64,000 nt of DNA from Streptoverticillium olivoreticuli subsp. olivoreticuli (GTDB lineage Bacteria; Actinomycetota; Actinomycetes; Streptomycetales; Streptomycetaceae), in NCBI RefSeq assembly GCF_003391135.1, contig NZ_CP031455.1:3503001-3567000 (forward strand), given 5' to 3'. The position numbers and the translations under genes were made by a program. Within the stretch, counting starts at the first letter, position 1; each line of letters opens with the position of its first letter. The notes under the pieces are model-generated. The model searched no databases and was not told the origin of the DNA. It saw only the letters and a program-made list of their open reading frames with translations. Shown here in pieces: positions 41,852-49,856 of the stretch.

Positions 41852-43119
41852 GCCGACAACCGTACTGGCAGCCGGACCGCCAACCGCCAGTGCCGCGGCC
41901 CGTGCGGCCCGGCCTCGATCTCACCGTGCAGCAGCCGCACACGCTCGGCCAGCCCGGGCAGGCCGTGCCCGGACGTCGGGAAGGCACCCGTGCCCGCGCC
42001 CGTGACCCCGGTCCGGTTGACCACACTGAGCTCCAGTCCGTCCGGCCCGGCCGCCACCCGGACCTCGATCGGACCGCCCGCCCCGTGCCGCAACGCGTTC
42101 GTCAGCCCCTCCTGCAGGATCCGGTACGCCGCCCGGGAGAGCGTCCCCTGGACCTGCGCCAACTCGCCCGACAGCTCCGGCTCCACCACCGCGCCCGCGT
42201 GCCGAAGCCGGTCCAGCAGCTCGGGCAGGTCGGCCAGGGTCCGGGTCGGCGCCGTCTCCGCCTTCTCCTCGCGCAGCACGCCCAGCACGTAGTCCAGGTC
42301 CTCCAGCGCGGACCGGGCCGACTCCTCGATGCTGCGCAGGGCGGCCCGCGCCGCCGACGGGTCGGCGGAGAGCACCTCGCCCGCCACCGCCGCCTGGATC
42401 GTGGTCGCGGTCAGCGTGTGCCCGATCGAGTCGTGCAACTCGTGGGCCAGCCTGTTGCGTTCGGCCAGCCGCAGCTCCCGCTCGGCCGCCAGCGCGAGCC
42501 GCTCGGCCGACGACGGCCCCAACAGCCGCGGTGCCAGCCATCGCAGCGCGCTCGTCACCGCCACGCACAGGGTCGCCGCCAGCAGCACGCAGCCGAGCGC
42601 GGCCACCCAGCTCGGCCGGCCGCTCTCCGGCCGCACCGTCCAGCCGTTCACGCTCAGCCCCACCTCGGCGCCGGCCCAGCCTCCCGGGAGCAGCAGGCCC
42701 GCGATGAACAGCGCGATGCCCACCTGCGCCCCCGCCCAGCCCAGTGCCACGTGCAGCAGCAGCCACAGGGGAGTCCGCAGACGATCGGCGCCCACCGGTG
42801 CGGGAGAGGCCGGCCCGTCACCGGGCCGGCCCGTACGCCGGCGCCCGCCCACAGGGTCCGGCAACGACACCCCGAGCATCCGCCGGGCGCACGCGATCAG
42901 CACCCGCCGCGTGGTGCGGGCCAGCCCGATCACGCCGATCAGTACGGCCCATATCAGCAGGGTCAGCACGTACCGCACCCCCACCGGAGCGGATGGCCAC
43001 GCCAGCGCCGGGAGCATCGCGAAAGGCAGCAGCGGAAGGCTCGCCAGCGCGCCGCAATAGGCGAACAGCGCACCCGAATACGTGGAGCCGCGCAGCAGCG
43101 GCCGGATTCCTCTGAACAT
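41848..43119 (-). CDS. Two-component sensor histidine kinase, HisKA_3 type
   Basis: A 423-residue membrane kinase. Two hydrophobic pairs lie N-terminally (FAYCGALASLPLLPFAML; VLTLLIWAVLIGVIGLA) and two more near residues 130-200. The phospho-His motif is RLAHELHDSIGHTLTA. The ATPase domain has ILQEGLTNALRHG and SGHGLPGLAERVRLLHG. Start ATG 43119; GTG 43143 in frame is possible. Pairs with the overlapping regulator. Confidence 0.92.
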   Translation of the reverse strand: MFRGIRPLLRGSTYSGALFAYCGALASLPLLPFAMLPALAWPSAPVGVRYVLTLLIWAVLIGVIGLARTTRRVLIACARRMLGVSLPDPVGGRRRTGRPGDGPASPAPVGADRLRTPLWLLLHVALGWAGAQVGIALFIAGLLLPGGWAGAEVGLSVNGWTVRPESGRPSWVAALGCVLLAATLCVAVTSALRWLAPRLLGPSSAERLALAAERELRLAERNRLAHELHDSIGHTLTATTIQAAVAGEVLSADPSAARAALRSIEESARSALEDLDYVLGVLREEKAETAPTRTLADLPELLDRLRHAGAVVEPELSGELAQVQGTLSRAAYRILQEGLTNALRHGAGGPIEVRVAAGPDGLELSVVNRTGVTGAGTGAFPTSGHGLPGLAERVRLLHGEIEAGPHGPRHWRLAVRLPVRLSA

Positions 43120-43257
43120 GATCAGGCCAGTATGTCCGGACACCTCACCGGCGACCTCCCCCGATCGGGGGAGCGTTTTCTCCCGCCTTCCCGCGATGTG
43201 CGCACGGGCCCCCGGAATTCACAATCGCCTCCTGACCAGTTGACAGGAGAACGGCCG

Positions 43258-43596
43258 ATGAACGCGCAAGAGATACAGACATCGAAGAACGGCCTGGCCA
43301 CGGCCGCCATGGTGCTGGGCATCACCGGCCTGCTCACCTCGGTCGTCGTCATCGGCGGCCCGCTCGCCGTCATCGGCCTGATCCTGGGCATCGCCGCCCT
43401 GATGACGTCCGGGCGGACCGGCGCCGGCCGGCACAAGGCCGTCACCGCCGTGGTGACGTCGTCCCTCGCGATCGTGGTGTCGGGCCTGGTCGCCGTGTTC
43501 ATGGTCTGGTACGCGAACAAGACGCAGGAGTGCTACCGGCCCGACAGCCTCCACGAATACACGCAGTGCGTCCGTCAGCACCTCACCGGGAAGTGA
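43258..43596 (+). CDS. DUF4190-type small membrane protein
   Basis: A 112-residue protein with a cytosolic N-terminus and three hydrophobic segments (GLATAAMVLGITGLLTSVVV; PLAVIGLILGIAALMTS; VTSSLAIVVSGLVAVFMVWY), then a short Cys-containing exterior tail (TQECYRPD, TQCVRQHL). CAGGAGA ribosome site. Divergent from the kinase gene. Role unknown. Confidence 0.85.
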   Translation: MNAQEIQTSKNGLATAAMVLGITGLLTSVVVIGGPLAVIGLILGIAALMTSGRTGAGRHKAVTAVVTSSLAIVVSGLVAVFMVWYANKTQECYRPDSLHEYTQCVRQHLTGK

Positions 43597-43640
43597 CCGG
43601 CGAGTGGCCCGGCCCCGGGGCGGTACGGTGGGCGGCGCCT

Positions 43641-43690
43641 GGACGGCCGTATGTAGTGGACAGCCGTATGTATAGGACATCTGTCCATTC
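43641..43690 (+). repeat. 17-bp tandem direct repeats upstream of the SARP gene
   Basis: GGACGGCCGTATGTAGT (43641-43657) and GGACAGCCGTATGTATA (43658-43674) match at 14 of 17 bases and are directly abutting. A third, diverged unit starts GGAC at 43675 and contains GGACATCTGTCC. The array lies about 120 nt before the SARP start and is a candidate operator. Confidence 0.65.
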
Positions 43691-43809
43691 ATCAACTGTC
43701 GATCGCCCATGGATATGACCGGTCCATGGTGAATGTCCGAGTGACCCCGACGGCCGGCGTCCGTGCCTTCGGCGCCGTGGATCCCCGCAATGGTGAACGA
43801 GGCGGCCGC

Positions 43810-45621
43810 ATGACGAAAGCCCCCGGTGACGACCTGCGCATCAGCCTTCTCGGGCCGGTCCGCGCCTGGCGCGGGCAGGCGGAGATAGACCTGGGAACGC
43901 CCCAGCAGCGCACCGTCCTCGCGCTGCTCGCCGCCCAGGGCGGGCCGGTGCCCAGGGACCGGCTCATCGACGGCATGTACGGCCAACGTCCACCCGGGTG
44001 CGCGTCCGGCCTGCTCTCCACCTACGCCAGCAGGCTCCGCAAGGTCTTCGAACCCGAGCGCACCCCCCGCACGCACCCCAGCGTCCTCACCTCCGGGCAG
44101 GGCGGCTACGAACTGCGCATCGACAAGGGGGACGTCGACGTGCACGCCTTCGCCTCCGCGGTCGACCAGGCGCGGGAGAGGCGCGAGCTCGGCGACCTCC
44201 ACGGGGCCGCCGGGCTCTTCGAGCGGGCCCTGTCGCTGTGGCGGGGCGAACCGCTCAGCGGCATCGCGGGCCCCTGGGCCCAGGAGAACCGGCCGATCCT
44301 CGCGGAACAGCGCATCGGCGTCATGGAGGAGCACTGGGCCCTGGAGCTGGAGCTGGGCCGGCACGCCGCGCTGACCTCCGAACTCACGGCGGCGGTCGGG
44401 CGGTTCCCGCTGCGCGAGAGCCTGCACGCCCTGCTGATGCGGGCCCTGTACCGCTCGGGCCGGCAGGCCGACGCGCTCCGGGCGTTCGCCGAGGCGCGCC
44501 GCGCGCTCGTCGCCGAGCTCGGCATCGAGCCCTGCCCGGAACTGCGGGAGCTGCACCGGCGCATCCTCAACGGCGACCGCGACGACGAGCCGCGCGCCAT
44601 CCCGCCGTACTCCCCCGACGGCGGGCCGGGACCGGCACGCCCCCGGATGGTCCGCCCGGGTCAGCTGCCGCCCGCCCTGCGGCATCTCACCGGCCGGGAC
44701 GCGGCCGCCGCCACCATGGTCGCCGCGCTGACCGCGCCCGCCCGGCACGGCGTCCCGGTGTGCCTGGTGTCCGGCATGGCGGGGGTGGGCAAGACGGCGC
44801 TGGGCCTGCACGTGGCCCACCGGGTGGCGGAGCACTACCCCGACGGCCAGCTCTACGCCCGGCTGGACGGGCCGCTCACCGAACCGGCCGCGGTGCTCGG
44901 GCAGTTCCTCCTCTCGTGCGGGATGCGTGTCGGCGACATCCCGGACGGGCTGGAGGCGCGCTCCGCCGCGTTCCGCTCGCTGCTGGTCGGCAGGCGGATC
45001 CTGGTGATCCTGGACGGCGTGGCCTCGGCGGCGCAGCTGTCTCCCCTGCTCCCGGGGGCGCCCACGGCCGGGGTGATCGCCACCGCCCGGCGGCCGCTGC
45101 CGATGCCGCTGATCACCGATCACCTGCCCCTCGACGTGCTCTCCCCCGCCGACGCCCGGGAACTGCTCGCCCTGACCTCGGGCCGCAAGCGCCGGGCGGC
45201 GCCCGAAGACGACTGGACGCGGCTCGCGGAGCTGTGCGGGCGGCTTCCGCTGGCCCTGAGCAGCGCGGCGGCGCGGCTCGTGGAACGCCCCGCGTGGACG
45301 GTCGCGCACCTGGCGGACCGGCTGGCGGACGAGGGCCGGCTCTTCTCGGAGCTGAAGTCCGGCGGGGCGGCGCTGAAGTCGGCGTACGCCAAGGACCACG
45401 ACCGGCTCGGCGCGGAGCGGGCGCGGGCGCTGCGGTCGCTCGCGCGGACGGACGCGGCCGACATCTCGCCGGGGTCGGCGGCGGCGTGCTTGGGGGTGGG
45501 CGTGCGGGAGGCGGAGGAGCTGCTGGAGTCGTTGGTCGACGCGGGGGTGCTGGGGGCGCCGGGGATGGGGGTGTACGGGTTCCAGGGTCTGATGCGCTTG
45601 TTCGTGCGCGGGTGTGGGTGA
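43810..45621 (+). CDS. SARP-family regulator with NB-ARC ATPase domain (AfsR/DnrI-like)
   Basis: A 603-residue transcriptional activator. Order: OmpR-type winged helix (LRISLLGPVRAWRGQAEIDL, TPQQRTVLALLAAQ), bacterial transcriptional activation domain (VDVHAFASAVDQARERRELG; ALHALLMRAL-like HALLMRALYRSGRQADALRAF), then NB-ARC with Walker A SGMAGVGKTALG and Walker B-like RILVILDGVA. The TPR part of full AfsR is absent. ATG 43810 is preferred (GAGGCGG upstream) over ATG 43726. SARPs activate secondary metabolite genes; no biosynthetic cluster is visible here. Confidence 0.9.
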   Translation: MTKAPGDDLRISLLGPVRAWRGQAEIDLGTPQQRTVLALLAAQGGPVPRDRLIDGMYGQRPPGCASGLLSTYASRLRKVFEPERTPRTHPSVLTSGQGGYELRIDKGDVDVHAFASAVDQARERRELGDLHGAAGLFERALSLWRGEPLSGIAGPWAQENRPILAEQRIGVMEEHWALELELGRHAALTSELTAAVGRFPLRESLHALLMRALYRSGRQADALRAFAEARRALVAELGIEPCPELRELHRRILNGDRDDEPRAIPPYSPDGGPGPARPRMVRPGQLPPALRHLTGRDAAAATMVAALTAPARHGVPVCLVSGMAGVGKTALGLHVAHRVAEHYPDGQLYARLDGPLTEPAAVLGQFLLSCGMRVGDIPDGLEARSAAFRSLLVGRRILVILDGVASAAQLSPLLPGAPTAGVIATARRPLPMPLITDHLPLDVLSPADARELLALTSGRKRRAAPEDDWTRLAELCGRLPLALSSAAARLVERPAWTVAHLADRLADEGRLFSELKSGGAALKSAYAKDHDRLGAERARALRSLARTDAADISPGSAAACLGVGVREAEELLESLVDAGVLGAPGMGVYGFQGLMRLFVRGCG

Positions 45622-45671
45622 CGCTTCGTTTCCGGGTGCGGGTCCTGGGCGCCTGCGGCGGGCTTTTCCCG

Positions 45672-45714
45672 AAGCGGCTGCGCCGCTTGTCCTCAAAGGC
45701 CGGACGGGCTGAAA
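45672..45714. repeat. Dispersed hairpin repeat module
   Basis: AAGCGGC-TGC-GCCGCTT (45672-45688), then CCTCAAAGGCCGGACGGGCT-GAAAT. Same module pair and order as 26761-26801. Confidence 0.75.
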
Positions 45715-45770
45715 TCAGTCGTCCGCGGTACGCGCGCGCGGGGAGCGACGGGTGCGCGACGATGGACCCC

Positions 45771-46349
45771 ATGAGTCCAGTGCCTGATCCCGACCGGGAT
45801 TCCCCGTCCGACTTCGGCCCGTTGGGCTTCCAGCTCGTGCTGCTGCGCAGGATGGCCGACCACCAGCCCGGGCTGGTCGAGGACGCCCTGCGCGAGCTGG
45901 GCGTCGACCGGTCCGGGATGCGGGAGGCCAATCGCCGCTGGCAGGCCATGCTGCACTCGCCGCGGCGGCGCGGCGCGGGCGCGCGCTACCGCTCGGTGCT
46001 CGGCCCGCCCGAGACCGTCGGCGAGCGGCGCATCGGCGACCTGACCTTCGAGGCGCTGACGTGGCCGGTGCCGCTCTGGCCCGACCTGCGCTTCGAGGTG
46101 CTCGCCGCGCCGGGCGGCGCGATCTGGAACGAGTGGCTCGTCCGCGCGCCGGGGGCCTCCGGCCCGGACCTGCGCACGGCCGGTGACCTGCTCCCCTGGT
46201 CGTGCACCGTGGACGAGGTGGCCCGCGCCTTCGCTCCCGCCCGCCCCATGGAAGGCACGGCGCCGACGCGCTGGCAGCTCGCTTTCACAACTCCTGAGGG
46301 CGACCGCGTGGCGGAGTTCACGTGGGGGCTGTTCCAGCGGCTGCTGTAG
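45771..46349 (+). CDS. Hypothetical protein
   Basis: A 192-residue cytosolic protein I do not recognise. It has DFGPLGFQLVLLRRMADHQPG at the N-terminus, a basic middle (HSPRRRGAGARYRSVLG) and a beta-rich C-terminus with many Trp (LTWPVPLWPDLRFEVLAAPG; IWNEWLVRAPG; DLLPWSCTVDEVARAF). ATG 45762 in frame is the alternative start. Clear codon bias supports a real gene. Confidence 0.75.
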   Translation: MSPVPDPDRDSPSDFGPLGFQLVLLRRMADHQPGLVEDALRELGVDRSGMREANRRWQAMLHSPRRRGAGARYRSVLGPPETVGERRIGDLTFEALTWPVPLWPDLRFEVLAAPGGAIWNEWLVRAPGASGPDLRTAGDLLPWSCTVDEVARAFAPARPMEGTAPTRWQLAFTTPEGDRVAEFTWGLFQRLL

Positions 46350-46359
46350 GCACGTCGCG

Positions 46360-46700
46360 CCTGCGGCGGGCTTGTTCCCCTCCCAGCCCCTTCCCGACTG
46401 CATCCGATATGCGGCTCCGCCGCGTGAGGGGGCTCCGCCCCCAGCCCCCCGGGGGGTGCGCAATTTCAGCCCGTCCGGCGTTTGAGGACAGCGCGCGAAG
46501 CGTGCTTCGGGGTCCGGGGCGGAGCCCCCACGCGGCGGAGCCGCAAATCGACACAGCCGGGAAGGGGCGGGGTGGGGAACAAACCGCCGGGCCGCACCCG
46601 ACCGGGGTCCGGGGCTGAGCCCCGGCCTCGGCGGAGCCGAGCATCAGACGCTGCGGGAAGGGGCGGGTAGGGGAAAAACCCGCCCGCCTCGTCCTTTAGG
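46360..46700. repeat. Cluster of dispersed intergenic repeat modules
   Basis: This 340-bp stretch has no gene and is built of repeat modules: GGGGGCTCCGCCCCC (46430 area), the inverted ATTTCAGCCCGTCCGGCG-TTTGAGGAC unit (46463-46489), GGGGTCCGGGGCGGAGCCCC (46510 area), GCGGCGGAGCCGC, GGGAAGGGGCGGG twice, and GGGGCTGAGCCCC. It separates the hypothetical gene from the sortase gene. Confidence 0.8.
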
Positions 46701-46750
46701 CGGAGCCGGAACTGGCCGTTTACCCGAGGTGAGCCCGCACGGCCAGTGCC

Positions 46751-46756
46751 TAGCGT
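46751..46756 (+). promoter_or_regulatory. -10 hexamer of a leaderless promoter
   Basis: TAGCGT, GGCTCC, then the ATG at 46763; no ribosome site. Confidence 0.55.
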
Positions 46757-46762
46757 GGCTCC

Positions 46763-47323
46763 ATGCCCCGTACACGCCTCCACCTGCTCGCCCTCGCGGC
46801 GGCAGCCGCAACGCTGGCCACCAGCTGCTCCCTCGGCGGCACCCGCACCACAGAGGACAGTGGAACCCCCGCCGCCACGGAGGAGCCGTCCAAGATCTCC
46901 ATCCCGGACATCGGCGTGGCCAGCCGCCTGCTGCGCCTCGGGCTGAACAGCGACGACACCGTGCAGGTGCCGCCGCCGGAGAAGGGCATGACCGCCGGCT
47001 GGTACACGGGCAGCGCCAAGCCCGGCACTCCCGGCGCCGCCGTGATCATCGGGCACAACGACACCCGGGACGGCAAGGCCGTCTTCCACGACCTGGGCAA
47101 GGTCGGCAAGGGCACGGCCATCGACGTCGAGCGCGGCGACGGCAAGGTGCTGCGCTTCTCGGTGACCGGCACGGAGACGGTCGACAAGAACGCGTTCCCG
47201 ACGCAGAAGGTCTACGGCAAGACCTCCGAGCGGGTCCTGCGCCTGGTGACCTGCGCGGGCGACCTCGACGCGAAGGGGCACCCCGTGCAGAACCTGATCG
47301 TCTACGCGGCACTCAAGGCGTGA
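46763..47323 (+). CDS. Class F sortase, probable lipoprotein
   Basis: A 186-residue exported transpeptidase-like enzyme. The signal region ends in a lipobox-like ATSCSLGG (Cys near residue 22) and a short Thr/Glu linker. Sortase marks: ISIPDIGVASRLLRLGL, catalytic His in AAVIIGHNDTRDG, catalytic Cys in LRLVTCAGDLD, and the closing strand QNLIVYAALKA. Class F enzymes are common in actinobacteria; no sortase substrate is adjacent. Confidence 0.88.
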   Translation: MPRTRLHLLALAAAAATLATSCSLGGTRTTEDSGTPAATEEPSKISIPDIGVASRLLRLGLNSDDTVQVPPPEKGMTAGWYTGSAKPGTPGAAVIIGHNDTRDGKAVFHDLGKVGKGTAIDVERGDGKVLRFSVTGTETVDKNAFPTQKVYGKTSERVLRLVTCAGDLDAKGHPVQNLIVYAALKA

Positions 47324-47327
47324 CACG

Positions 47328-47363
47328 CGTGAGGCCGGGGGCTGCGCAGCCCCCGGCCTCACG
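47328..47363. terminator. Perfect 36-bp palindrome, bidirectional terminator
   Basis: CGTGAGGCCGGGGGCTGC followed directly by its exact reverse complement, between the convergent sortase and OsmC genes. Confidence 0.85.
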
Positions 47364-47371
47364 GCGACGGC

Positions 47372-47797
47372 TCAGACGAGCTCGGCCGTCAGGGTGATCG
47401 TCGTCCCGGTGAGCGCCTGGCTGACCGGGCAGTTCTTCTTGGCGTCCTCGGCGGCCGCGGCGAAGCCCTCGGCGTCCAGGCCCGGCACCTCGGCGCGGAC
47501 GGTGAGGTGGATGCCGGTGATGCCCTCACCGGGCTGGAAGGTGACGTCCGCCTTGGTCTCCAGGCGGGTGGGGGGCGTACCGGCGCCGGTCAGGCCGTGC
47601 GAGAGGGCCATCGAGTAGCAGCTGGAGTGGGCGCCCGCGATCAGCTCCTCGGGGCTGGTCTTGCCGTTGGCCTGCTCGGCGCGCGACGGCCAGGAGACGG
47701 GGTAGTCACCGATGCCGGACGAGTCGAAGGTGACGGTGCCGCTGCCCTTGAGCAGTTCGCCTTCCCAGACGGTGTGCGCGGTGCGGGTCGTAGCCAC
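47372..47797 (-). CDS. OsmC family peroxiredoxin
   Basis: A 141-residue thiol peroxidase: EGELLKGSGTVTFDSSGIGD, reactive Cys in AGAHSSCYSMALSHGL and second Cys in KKNCPVSQALTGTTITL. This is the OsmC branch (about 140 residues, alternating with Ohr). Start GTG 47797 has GGAGGA about 8 nt upstream; the longer reading from 47821 starts inside that site. Confidence 0.92.
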   Translation of the reverse strand: MATTRTAHTVWEGELLKGSGTVTFDSSGIGDYPVSWPSRAEQANGKTSPEELIAGAHSSCYSMALSHGLTGAGTPPTRLETKADVTFQPGEGITGIHLTVRAEVPGLDAEGFAAAAEDAKKNCPVSQALTGTTITLTAELV

Positions 47798-47864
47798 GTT
47801 GTCGTTCCTCCATGGAATCAATGGGACATATCAAGATCGGGGGCGGTCCTCCGACCGCCACCGA

Positions 47865-48527
47865 TCATCGGCCGGTCACGGCTCCGGGCCCGGTTCCGAC
47901 ACGCTCGCCGCCCGGGCCCCGGCCGGTGTCCGTGGACGGGGGCAGGTTCCAGGCGACGAGCGCCGGGCGCCCGTGCTCGGTGCCGATGCGGCTGACAGTA
48001 GCGGTGTCCAGCCGGAAGAGGGCACCCGCGGTGGGCGGCAGGCCGAGCCTGCGGGCGGTGAGCACCCGCAGGAAGTGCGCGTGCGCGACCAGCACCACGT
48101 CCCCGCCGTCGGGGTCGTCCAGCAAGGGGGCGATCCGGGCGAGCACCCGGTCGGCGCGGGCGCCGACCTGTGCGGCCGTCTCCCCCGGGTGCCCGGCGGC
48201 CCCGGGCGGGACACCGTCGTCCCAGAGGTACCACTCGGGCCGGGTGCGGTGGATCTCGTCGGTGGTGACGCCCTCGTAGCCGCCGTAGTCCCACTCGTGC
48301 AGGTCGGGCTCGGTCTCGGGGTCCAGGCCCGCGAGCTCGGCGGTCCTTATGGCGCGCTTGAGCGGGCTGGCCAGCACCGCCGCGATCCGCCGCCCGGCCA
48401 GCAGCGGGCGCAGCGCCTCCGCCTGGTGCTCACCGTGCTCGGTGAGCGGGATGTCCGTCAGTCCGGTGTGCCGCCCGGAGCGGCTCCACTCGGTCTCGCC
48501 GTGCCGGACCAGCAGGAGCTCACTCAC
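47865..48527 (-). CDS. Histidine phosphatase family (phosphoglycerate-mutase-like) protein
   Basis: A 220-residue phosphatase. The catalytic RHG motif is LLLVRHGETEWS (His near residue 9), with Arg in ASPLKRAIRTAEL, Glu in DLHEWDYGGYEG and second His in VVLVAHAHFLRVL. Substrate unknown. Its start overlaps the thioredoxin stop by 8 nt, so the pair is co-translated. Confidence 0.92.
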   Translation of the reverse strand: MSELLLVRHGETEWSRSGRHTGLTDIPLTEHGEHQAEALRPLLAGRRIAAVLASPLKRAIRTAELAGLDPETEPDLHEWDYGGYEGVTTDEIHRTRPEWYLWDDGVPPGAAGHPGETAAQVGARADRVLARIAPLLDDPDGGDVVLVAHAHFLRVLTARRLGLPPTAGALFRLDTATVSRIGTEHGRPALVAWNLPPSTDTGRGPGGERVGTGPGAVTGR

Positions 48528-48918
48528 CGGTCCGCTGCTCCCCGCCCTGCTCGGCCTGCGCCTGCGCCACGGAGGCCCGTACCTCGTCCATGTCCAGGGC
48601 GCGGGCCTGCTTGATGACGTCCTCCAGCGCGGCCTCGGGCAGCGCGCCGGGCTGGGCGAAGACGGCGATGTTGTCCCGCACGATCATCAGCGTCGGGATC
48701 GACCGGATCTCGAACGCGGCGGCCAGCTCGGGCTGGGCCTCGGTGTCGACCTTCGCGAAGACCAGGTCGTCGTGGCGCCCCGCGGCCCCTTCGTAGACGG
48801 GGGCGAAGTTCCGGCAGGGGCCGCACCACTCCGCCCAGAAGTCGATGAGCACGAATCCGTTGCCGGAGACGATCTCGTCGAAGTTGTCCTTGGTGAGCTC
48901 CACCGTGCTGCTGCCCAT
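48520..48918 (-). CDS. Thioredoxin
   Basis: A 132-residue redox protein with the WCGPC active site (FWAEWCGPCRNFAP, about residue 31), KVDTEAQPELAAAFEIRSIP with the cis-Pro, and a family-typical length plus a 25-residue acidic/Gln C-terminal tail (QAQAEQGGEQRTGE). It is a soluble disulfide reductase. First gene of an operon with the histidine phosphatase. Confidence 0.94.
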   Translation of the reverse strand: MGSSTVELTKDNFDEIVSGNGFVLIDFWAEWCGPCRNFAPVYEGAAGRHDDLVFAKVDTEAQPELAAAFEIRSIPTLMIVRDNIAVFAQPGALPEAALEDVIKQARALDMDEVRASVAQAQAEQGGEQRTGE

Positions 48919-49121
48919 GCGTGACTACCTGCTTCCGGTTCTCTCGGTCGAGTACCCCAGCACCGCCAACCAGGCAGCGCCGGGCGCTATTCCTTCCGTG
49001 CCCCGCGACGTGGGCCGTCATCCGGTCGAGGGGTGGGGCGCGCCTCCACAAGAACGTCGAACGCGTCACGGCCGGTGCCGTTCCGGACACTCATGTTCCG
49101 CCTCCATCAAGGATTCGCATT
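48919..49121. other. Intergenic region before the PHO boxes
   Basis: This is the promoter side of the minus-strand thioredoxin and the distal leader of the DUF4956 gene. Apart from the PHO-box array that follows, I see no gene or repeat. Confidence 0.5.
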
Positions 49122-49165
49122 GTTCACTCAAAAGCGAGCACTTGTTCACCCAGAGTTCGTCGTGT
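49122..49165 (+). promoter_or_regulatory. PHO-box array: four consecutive 11-bp direct-repeat units (PhoP site)
   Basis: GTTCACTCAAA, AGCGAGCACTT, GTTCACCCAGA, GTTCGTCGTGT follow in exact 11-bp register. Units 1 and 3 match the Streptomyces PhoP consensus (G-T/G-TCAYYYR-C/G-G) closely, unit 4 partly and unit 2 poorly. The array is 59 bp before the DUF4956-VTC operon, whose product makes polyphosphate. Confidence 0.8.
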
Positions 49166-49223
49166 CCCGCGTTTCCCCGTCCCCACGGGAGAGACCCGAC
49201 CACTCACAGAGAGCAGTGAAGCG

Positions 49224-49856
49224 ATGGACTCCTTCCGGCACCTCGCGGCGCATCTGGGGCTCGACCTCGTCGCCGTCTGCCTGCTCACCTTCGCGGTCTA
49301 CTACCCGCGCCATCGGCGCCGCGATCTGGTGCCGGCCTATCTGGCGCTGAACGTCGCCCTGTTCACGGTCGTCGCCGCCCTCGCCGAGATGAGCGGCGCC
49401 GGTGGCACGGCGCTCGGCTTCGGCCTGTTCGGCGTGCTGTCGATCATCAGGCTCCGCTCCGACTCCGTGCAGCACGAGGAGGTCGCGTACTACTTCACGA
49501 CGCTCGTCCTCGGCCTGCTCTGCGGCCTGCCGCACCTGGCCTTCGGCCTCACCGCCGGGCTCAGCGCCGTGCTGCTGCTCGTCATCTACGTCGCCGACCA
49601 CCCCCGGCTGCTCGCCCGCACCCGCCGCGCGGTCGTCACCCTCGACGCCGTCCACAGCGACCCCGCGGCCCTGCGCGCCGACCTCGCCCGGCGGCTCGGC
49701 GAGCCCCTCAACTGGACGGTCATGGAAGTGGACTTCGTGCGCGACCTGACCGTCGTCGACGTCCGCTACCGCGAGCCCGAGCAGGGCGCGGGCGCCCGCC
49801 GGGCCGCGCCCGCCGAGCCGGCCCGCAGCACGGCACCCGCCTGGGAGTCGGTGTGA
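49224..49856 (+). CDS. DUF4956 membrane protein
   Basis: A 210-residue protein with four hydrophobic segments (LGLDLVAVCLLTFAVYYP; AYLALNVALFTVVAAL; GTALGFGLFGVLSIIRLRS; VLGLLCGLPHLAFGLTAGLS) and a soluble C-terminal domain. GFGLFGVLSIIRLR and YYFTTLVLGLLCG are typical of DUF4956, the constant neighbour of bacterial VTC polyphosphate polymerases. It probably anchors or channels for its partner. Overlaps the VTC gene by 4 nt (GTGA). Confidence 0.88.
   Translation: MDSFRHLAAHLGLDLVAVCLLTFAVYYPRHRRRDLVPAYLALNVALFTVVAALAEMSGAGGTALGFGLFGVLSIIRLRSDSVQHEEVAYYFTTLVLGLLCGLPHLAFGLTAGLSAVLLLVIYVADHPRLLARTRRAVVTLDAVHSDPAALRADLARRLGEPLNWTVMEVDFVRDLTVVDVRYREPEQGAGARRAAPAEPARSTAPAWESV

Noticed and set aside
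41890..43257. Long plus-strand frame joined to the DUF4190 gene
   Set aside because: It is the antisense shadow of the histidine kinase; the real gene begins at ATG 43258 behind CAGGAGA.
45757..45762. GACGAT as a leaderless -10 for the 45771 gene
   Set aside because: Spacing fits but the first base is not T, so it was left out of the leaderless set; it only weakly favours ATG 45771.
46360..46700. A gene in the 410-bp gap before the sortase
   Set aside because: Open frames exist only because of G/C-rich repeat modules; translations are Arg/Pro/Gly shadows with no start signals.
43810..47323. A biosynthetic gene cluster around the SARP regulator
   Set aside because: Neighbouring genes are a hypothetical protein, a sortase, OsmC and housekeeping enzymes; no synthase or tailoring genes are present.
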